64,000 nucleotides of DNA from an uncultured Thermoleophilia bacterium. Lineage in GTDB: Bacteria; Actinomycetota; Thermoleophilia; Miltoncostaeales; Miltoncostaeaceae. The stretch covers positions 1-64,000 of the forward strand of contig CALIKX010000001.1 in the NCBI GenBank assembly GCA_938017905.1, in the 5' to 3' direction. Positions 59,257-64,000 of the stretch are shown here, piece after piece. A program made the position numbers and the translations under genes. Under the pieces are notes generated by a model. That model made no database searches, had not been told where the DNA came from, and worked only from the letters and a program-made list of their open reading frames with translations. The first letter of the stretch is position 1, and each line of letters opens with the position of its first letter.

Positions 59257-59790
59257 TTGAGCCGAATCGGACGCGCGCCCATCACGGTGCCCGACGGGGT
59301 CACCGTGGACATCACGGGGCAGAAGGTGTCGGTGAAGGGCCCGAAGGGTGAACTCGAGCACACGGTGGTCGAGCCCATCCGCGTGGCCCAGGAGGAGGGC
59401 GCCCTCGTGGTGACCCGCCCCACCGACCGCGGCCCGCACCGGGCGCTGCACGGGTTGTCCCGCAGCCTCGTCGCCAACATGGTGACTGGCGTCACCTCGG
59501 GCTTCGAGAAGCGCCTGGCCCTCGTGGGCGTGGGCTATCGTGCCCAGCTCAAGGGCAAGAACCTCGAGCTGGCGGTGGGCTTCTCGCACCCCGTCACGTT
59601 CGAGCCGCCCGAGGGCATCACGTTCGAGGTCCCCGAGCCCACGGAGATCGTGGTGTCGGGCATCGACAAGCAGAAGGTCGGCCAGATTGCGTCGGAGATC
59701 CGCCGCGTGCGGCCGCCCGAGCCCTACAAGGGCAAGGGTATCCGCTACGAGGGCGAGGCCGTGAGGCGCAAGGTCGGGAAGAGGGCGTAG
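59257..59790 (+). CDS. rplF: 50S ribosomal protein L6
   Basis: This 177-residue protein lies near the sarcin-ricin loop. [20 protein letters not shown] and [20 protein letters not shown] are family signatures. The TTG at 59257 follows GGGGGAG by about 7 nt. Confidence 0.96.
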   Translation: MSRIGRAPITVPDGVTVDITGQKVSVKGPKGELEHTVVEPIRVAQEEGALVVTRPTDRGPHRALHGLSRSLVANMVTGVTSGFEKRLALVGVGYRAQLKGKNLELAVGFSHPVTFEPPEGITFEVPEPTEIVVSGIDKQKVGQIASEIRRVRPPEPYKGKGIRYEGEAVRRKVGKRA

Positions 59791-59795
59791 GAGAC

Positions 59796-60149
59796 ATGGG
59801 CAAGATCAGCACCCGCGACGCCCGCGCGCGTCGCCACCGCCGCGTCCGCGGCAAGGTCCACGGCACGGCCGAGCGCCCCCGCCTGTCGGTGTCGCGATCG
59901 AACCTGCGCATCTACGCGCAGCTGATCGACGATGACCGCGGCCACACGGTCGCGGCCGCGGGGTCGCACGAGGCGGCGCTCAAGCCGCTTCCCAAGGGCG
60001 ACGCCGCGGGCGAGGTGGGCAAGCTCATCGCCGAGCGCGGCAAGGCCGCCGGCGTGACCCGCGTGGTCTTCGACCGCGGCGGCTACCTGTACCACGGCCG
60101 GGTGAAGGCCCTGGCCGACGGCGCCCGCGAGGGCGGGCTCGAGTTCTAG
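59796..60149 (+). CDS. rplR: 50S ribosomal protein L18
   Basis: This 117-residue 5S rRNA-binding protein has [20 protein letters not shown] and [20 protein letters not shown]. The ATG follows GTAGGAG by about 2 nt, overlapping the rplF end region. Confidence 0.96.
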   Translation: MGKISTRDARARRHRRVRGKVHGTAERPRLSVSRSNLRIYAQLIDDDRGHTVAAAGSHEAALKPLPKGDAAGEVGKLIAERGKAAGVTRVVFDRGGYLYHGRVKALADGAREGGLEF

Positions 60150-60165
60150 GACCGGGGAAGAGGAC

Positions 60166-60729
60166 ATGGCAGAGCGCAGGCGCGACAGGGTGACGACCGA
60201 GGGGCAGGAGCTCTCCGAGCGCGTGGTTCAGGTGAACCGCGTGGCCAAGGTCGTCAAGGGCGGCCGCCGCTTCTCGTTCTCGGCCCTGGTGGTCGTGGGC
60301 AATGAGGTGGATGCGGTAGGCGTGGGTCACGGGAAGGCCAACGAGGTCCCCCTGGCCATCCAGAAGGCCGTCGATGACGCCAAGAAGAACATGTTCCGCG
60401 TGCCGCGGTACGGGCAGACCATCCCCCACGAGGTGATTGGGCGCCATGGCGCGGGCCGCGTGCTGCTGAAGCCGGCGGCGCCCGGTACCGGGGTCATCGC
60501 GGGCGGCGGCGTGCGCGCCGTGCTGGAGCTGGCCGGCGTGCGGGACATCCTCAGCAAGTCGCTGGGCACCACCAACCCGGTCAACCTGGTGACCGCGACC
60601 GTGAACGGGCTGAAGAGCCTGCGCACGCCAGAGGAGGTCGCCGCGCTGCGTGGGAAGACCGTGGCCGAGGTGCTGGGCACCGGCGGCAACGCCACGGCGT
60701 CCGCGGCTGCCGAGGAGGTCACGGCGTGA
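60166..60729 (+). CDS. rpsE: 30S ribosomal protein S5
   Basis: This 187-residue protein has [40 protein letters not shown] and [21 protein letters not shown] short C-terminal Ala-rich stretch ends it. The stop overlaps the rpmD start (GTGA). Confidence 0.97.
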   Translation: MAERRRDRVTTEGQELSERVVQVNRVAKVVKGGRRFSFSALVVVGNEVDAVGVGHGKANEVPLAIQKAVDDAKKNMFRVPRYGQTIPHEVIGRHGAGRVLLKPAAPGTGVIAGGGVRAVLELAGVRDILSKSLGTTNPVNLVTATVNGLKSLRTPEEVAALRGKTVAEVLGTGGNATASAAAEEVTA

Positions 60730-60917
60730 GCGCCCTCAGGGTCACGCAGGTCCGCTCCCAGATCGGGAGCAGCGAGCGCCACCGCGGCACCCTTCGTGCC
60801 CTGGGCCTCGGTCGCATTGGCAAGACGGCGGTCCACGAGGACTCGCCGGCACTGCAGGGGGCCCTCCGCAAGGTGGCGAACCTCGTGCAGGTGGAGGAGG
60901 TCGACAGTGGCAGCTGA
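60726..60917 (+). CDS. rpmD: 50S ribosomal protein L30
   Basis: This 63-residue protein has [20 protein letters not shown] and [24 protein letters not shown] start overlaps the rpsE stop; the last 11 nt overlap rplO. Confidence 0.94.
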   Translation: MSALRVTQVRSQIGSSERHRGTLRALGLGRIGKTAVHEDSPALQGALRKVANLVQVEEVDSGS

Positions 60918-61443
60918 TGAGCCCATGGTGACGGGCGCGGGCGTGGATCCCGAGGATGTGCGCCTCGAGAGCCTCGGCCCCAACCCCGGTTCCCGCCACC
61001 GCCGCAAGCGCGTGGGTCGCGGTCCCGGTTCCGGCAAGGGCAAGACGTGCGGCCGCGGCACCAAGGGTGCCGGCGCGCGATCGGGCCCTGGTCCCCGTCC
61101 CGGCTACCAGGGCGGGTCGATCCCCCTCCACATGCAGAAGGGCAAGCTGCGCGGCCCCAACCACAAGAAGTCGATGCCGATCGGTCCGTTCCGCACGTCA
61201 TCGGTGCCCGTGAACGTGGGCGCGCTGGCAAATGCCTTCGCGGCCGGTGACGTGGTGGACGTGGAGGTCCTGGCCGCGCGCGGCCTGGTGAAGAACAACT
61301 CCAACCGCGACTACCCGGTGAAGCTGCTCGCGGGCGGCGAGATCTCCCACGCACTCACGGTGCGCGTGAATCAGGCGTCGGCGGCCGCGGTGGCCAAGAT
61401 CGAGGCGGCCGGCGGCCGCGTCGAGCTCGTCGGCACGGAGTAG
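60907..61443 (+). CDS. rplO: 50S ribosomal protein L15
   Basis: This 178-residue protein has RKRVGRGPGSGKGKTCGRGT, GYQGGSIPLHMQKGKLRGPN and the C-terminal KIEAAGGRVEL. The GTG at 60907 follows GGAGGAGG by about 8 nt and begins inside rpmD. The first ~25 residues are a non-conserved extension. Confidence 0.95.
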   Translation: MAADEPMVTGAGVDPEDVRLESLGPNPGSRHRRKRVGRGPGSGKGKTCGRGTKGAGARSGPGPRPGYQGGSIPLHMQKGKLRGPNHKKSMPIGPFRTSSVPVNVGALANAFAAGDVVDVEVLAARGLVKNNSNRDYPVKLLAGGEISHALTVRVNQASAAAVAKIEAAGGRVELVGTE

Positions 61444-61467
61444 GACGCCTCAGGCGAGGCCCCGCTG

Positions 61468-62733
61468 ATGCTCCAGGCCATGCTCAACTCGCTCCGCTCG
61501 CCGGAGCTGCGGAAGAAACTGCTGTTCACGGCGGGCATCCTGGTGGTGTTCCGGTTCGGCTCGTACGTGCCGGTGCCCGGCGTCGAGCCCGAGCGCCTGG
61601 CCGCCGCCCTGGAGAACCAGGGCACCACCAACATCCTGAACTTCCTCAACCTGTTCGCGGGTGGGGCGCTCACGCGCTTCGCCGTGTTCGCGTTGGGGAT
61701 CATGCCGTACATCACCGCGAGCATCATCCTGCAGCTGCTCACGGTCGTGATCCCGTCGCTCGAGCGCCTCCAGAAGGAGGGCGAGTCGGGCTACGCCAAG
61801 ATCACCCAGTACACGCGGTACATGACCGTGGGCCTGGCATTCCTGCAGTCCATGGCCTACGTCCTGTACTTCCGGTCGCAGGACGCCCTGCCGGGCGTGG
61901 GCTGGTCGCGCACCTTCCTGATCGTCATCTCGCTGACCGCGGGCACCACGCTGGTGATGTGGTTGGGCGAGCTGATCACCCAGCATGGCGTGGGCAACGG
62001 CATCTCGCTGCTCATCTTCGTGTCGATCGTGTCGGCGCTGCCCGACGCAATCCGCGGCTGGCTCGGCCTGCCCCCGGTCACGGCCGTGGTGATCGGCGTC
62101 ATCGCCGCCGCCATCGTGGTGGGCGTGGTGTTCGTGAACGAGGGCGTGCGCCGCATCCCCATCCAGTACGCGAAGCGCCAGGTGGGCCGCCGCATGACAT
62201 CGGGCGGCAGCACGTACATGCCGATCCGCGTGAACATGGCGGGCGTGATCCCCGTGATCTTCGCGGCCTCCATCACGATCCTCCCGCCCACCATCGCCGA
62301 GCTCGCGGGCGGCACCGGCTGGGCCCAGGGCGTGGCCGACTTCCTGTCACCGGGCTCCTGGTGGTTCATCCTGTTCGAGGGCCTGCTGATCGTGCTGTTC
62401 ACCTACTTCTACACCGCGGTGCAGTTCAACCCGACGGAGCAGGCCGACAACCTGAAGAAGTACGGCGGGTTCATCCCCGGCGTGCGCCCCGGCCGCCCGA
62501 CGGCCATCTACCTCGATCGCGTCGTGTCACGCCTCACGCTCCCGGGTGCGATCTACCTCGCCATCATCGCCGAGTTCCCGAACATCGTCTTCCGGTACCT
62601 GCCGGAGTCGAACGTGTTCTTCGGGCTCTTCGGCGGAACGTCCATGCTCATCGTCGTCGGCGTCGCCCTGGACACCATGCGCCAGATGGAGGCCCAGCTG
62701 ATGATGCGCTCCTACGAAGGGTTCCTCCAATAG
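61468..62733 (+). CDS. secY: Preprotein translocase subunit SecY
   Basis: This 421-residue protein of ten predicted transmembrane helices is the protein-conducting channel. The N-terminal [25 protein letters not shown], the second helix [20 protein letters not shown] and the cytoplasmic loops ([20 protein letters not shown]) are canonical. The ATG lies 24 nt after rplO. Its TAG stop overlaps an ATA that appears to start adk. Confidence 0.97.
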   Translation: MLQAMLNSLRSPELRKKLLFTAGILVVFRFGSYVPVPGVEPERLAAALENQGTTNILNFLNLFAGGALTRFAVFALGIMPYITASIILQLLTVVIPSLERLQKEGESGYAKITQYTRYMTVGLAFLQSMAYVLYFRSQDALPGVGWSRTFLIVISLTAGTTLVMWLGELITQHGVGNGISLLIFVSIVSALPDAIRGWLGLPPVTAVVIGVIAAAIVVGVVFVNEGVRRIPIQYAKRQVGRRMTSGGSTYMPIRVNMAGVIPVIFAASITILPPTIAELAGGTGWAQGVADFLSPGSWWFILFEGLLIVLFTYFYTAVQFNPTEQADNLKKYGGFIPGVRPGRPTAIYLDRVVSRLTLPGAIYLAIIAEFPNIVFRYLPESNVFFGLFGGTSMLIVVGVALDTMRQMEAQLMMRSYEGFLQ

Positions 62734-63368
62734 CGCGCCTCGTTCTGTTCGGACCACCCGGTGCCGGCAAGGGCACCCAGGCGGAGATGCTGAAGGAGCG
62801 CGGGCTCCTGCACCTCTCCACCGGCGACCTGCTGCGCGCCGCGGTGAAGGAGGGCACGCCGCTGGGGCTCGAGGCCAAGCGCTACATGGACGCCGGCGAC
62901 CTGGTGCCCGACGCGGTCGTGATCGGGATGATCCAGGAGGCGCTTGCCGGGCGCACCGATGACTTCATGCTGGACGGCTTCCCGCGCACCACTCCCCAGG
63001 CCGAGGCGCTCGACGCCATGCTGGCCGGGATGGGCGCGCCGGTGGACGCCGTGATCTCGTTCGACGTGCCGCGCGATGAGCTGGTGCGGCGCCTCGGCGG
63101 CCGGTGGATCTGCCGCGGCTGCGGCCGGTCGTTCCACGAGGTGAGCAATCCCTATGACGGCGCGCCATGCTCGGCAACGGGGGCCGAGTGCGACCTGTAC
63201 CAGCGGGATGATGACCGTCCGGAGGCCGTCGCCAACCGCCTCGACGTGTATGACTCCCAGACCGCGCCGCTCATCGACTACTACGCATCGCGTGGGCTGC
63301 TGCGCCGGGTGGACGGCGCGCTGCCGCTCGACGAGGTCCAGGCGCAGGTTGTCGAAGCGATCGCGTAG
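62730..63368 (+). CDS. adk: Adenylate kinase, apparent ATA start
   Basis: This 212-residue enzyme interconverts ATP+AMP and 2 [23 protein letters not shown] holds the P-loop and FMLDGFPRTTPQAEALDAML the AMP-binding region. The LID has CRGCGRSFHEVSNPYDGAPC and a further Cys, as in zinc-binding types. The frame has no ATG, GTG or TTG near its N-terminus. The codon at the methionine position is ATA (62730-62732), with GAAGGG 8 nt upstream and a 4-nt ATAG overlap with the secY stop. The next downstream candidate would cut the first beta strand. Confidence 0.93.
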   Translation: MARLVLFGPPGAGKGTQAEMLKERGLLHLSTGDLLRAAVKEGTPLGLEAKRYMDAGDLVPDAVVIGMIQEALAGRTDDFMLDGFPRTTPQAEALDAMLAGMGAPVDAVISFDVPRDELVRRLGGRWICRGCGRSFHEVSNPYDGAPCSATGAECDLYQRDDDRPEAVANRLDVYDSQTAPLIDYYASRGLLRRVDGALPLDEVQAQVVEAIA

Positions 63369-63387
63369 GGCGCGGGGGCAGGACACC

Positions 63388-64000
63388 GTGGACGGCGGAA
63401 CGGGCCGGGGCGGTCCCATCACCAAGACGCCGGCCGAGATCGACGCCATGGCGGCGAGCGGTGCCGTGCTGGCCGAGTGCCTGGACATGCTCGAGGCCGC
63501 AGTGGCTCCCGGCGTCACCACGCTCGCCCTCGACGAGATGGCCGAGGAGTTCATCCGCGGTCGTGGTGGGGTGCCGTCATTCAAGGGGTACCACGGCTTT
63601 CCCGGCACGATCTGCCCTTCGGTGAACGAGGAGGTCGTGCACGCGATCCCCGGGCCCTACGTGCTGGGCGAGGGCGACATCGTGAGCATTGACTGCGGCG
63701 TGACGCTGGACGGCTGGGTGAGTGACTCGGCCCGCACGATCCCGGTGGGCGAGGTGGGCCAGGTGGCCTCCGACCTCATGGACGCCACGCGGCGGTCGCT
63801 CGCCGCGGGCATCACCCAGGCGCGGCCCGGCAACCGCACCGGCGACATCGGGGCTGCGGTGCAGGAGGTCGTGGAGCGTGCCGGCTTCAACGTGGTGCGC
63901 ACGCTGGTGGGGCACGGAGTGGGTCGCAGCATGCACGAGGAGCCCCAGGTGCCGAACTTCGGCACGGCCGGCACGGGGGTGCTGCTGGAGGAGGGCATCG
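63388..64000 (+). CDS. map: Methionine aminopeptidase, type I, partial
   Basis: The frame is open from the GTG at 63388 to the right edge (204 codons), so the C-terminus is missing. The enzyme removes the initiator methionine. GYHGFPGTICPSVNEEVVHA holds the substrate histidine. Metal ligands include two aspartates in VSIDCGVTLDGWVSDSA and the histidine in LVGHGVGRSMHEEP. The remaining His/Glu ligands lie beyond the edge. An Ala/Gly-rich N-terminal ~10 residues and a weak CAGGAC site make the exact start less certain. It follows adk by 19 nt, the usual spc-operon order. Confidence 0.94.
   Translation, partial: MDGGTGRGGPITKTPAEIDAMAASGAVLAECLDMLEAAVAPGVTTLALDEMAEEFIRGRGGVPSFKGYHGFPGTICPSVNEEVVHAIPGPYVLGEGDIVSIDCGVTLDGWVSDSARTIPVGEVGQVASDLMDATRRSLAAGITQARPGNRTGDIGAAVQEVVERAGFNVVRTLVGHGVGRSMHEEPQVPNFGTAGTGVLLEEGI

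Overview
The window is a GC-rich (roughly 70% by eye), gene-dense bacterial chromosome segment. An actinobacterial acyl-CoA carboxylase epsilon-like subunit, the rpmG-tRNA(Trp)-secE-nusG-rplK-rplA order, heavy GTG/TTG start use and TANNNT boxes placed 6-7 nt before start codons all suggest an actinobacterium. The HdrB-type succinate dehydrogenase anchor and the CGFS glutaredoxin/BolA pair suggest a deep-branching class such as Thermoleophilia; that placement is inference. No gene-free stretch exceeds about 250 bp (the longest is 32797-33038). I found no CRISPR array, insertion sequence, prophage, attachment site or rRNA gene.

Region 1 (1-14826, mostly minus strand) is central metabolism. In the direction of transcription it runs methylmalonyl-CoA mutase large subunit, propionyl-CoA carboxylase beta, epsilon and alpha, sucC-sucD, a PLP aminotransferase, then sdhA-sdhB-sdhE. 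Propionyl-CoA is thus led to succinyl-CoA, succinate and fumarate. Genes within the units overlap by 1-4 nt.

Region 2 (14953-24435) is mixed: a small zinc-knuckle protein, a secreted murein amidase, a short ACT/peptide-deformylase chimera that looks like a deletion remnant, pgsA-plsY for phospholipid synthesis, the bolA-glutaredoxin-folE2 unit, a SSP411/YyaL-type protein, a C-terminal J-domain protein and an acyl-CoA ligase.

Region 3 (24508-41392, plus strand) is information processing: rpmG, tRNA-Trp, secE, nusG, rplK, rplA, rplJ, rplL, then two tandem secreted subtilases and two small unknown genes inserted before rpoB-rpoC. Region 4 (41426-44778) holds cell-envelope genes and an orphan EcfT. 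Region 5 (44846-64000) is rpsL-rpsG-fusA, an opposite-strand FAD/Fe-S oxidoreductase, tuf, and a continuous S10-spc block from rpsJ to secY-adk-map, which leaves the window inside map.

Signals beyond gene content: (i) a leaderless-promoter pattern at at least eleven starts; (ii) an apparent AUA start codon for adk in an ATAG overlap with secY; (iii) a CUG start for rplJ whose Shine-Dalgarno can be locked in an 11-bp helix; (iv) the ACT-deformylase chimera; (v) an 18-bp perfect inverted repeat holding the stop codons of both plsY and folE2. I did not find a recognisable new multi-gene system such as a defence or secretion locus. The novelty here is mostly in gene expression signals and in the insertion of unrelated genes into conserved operons.
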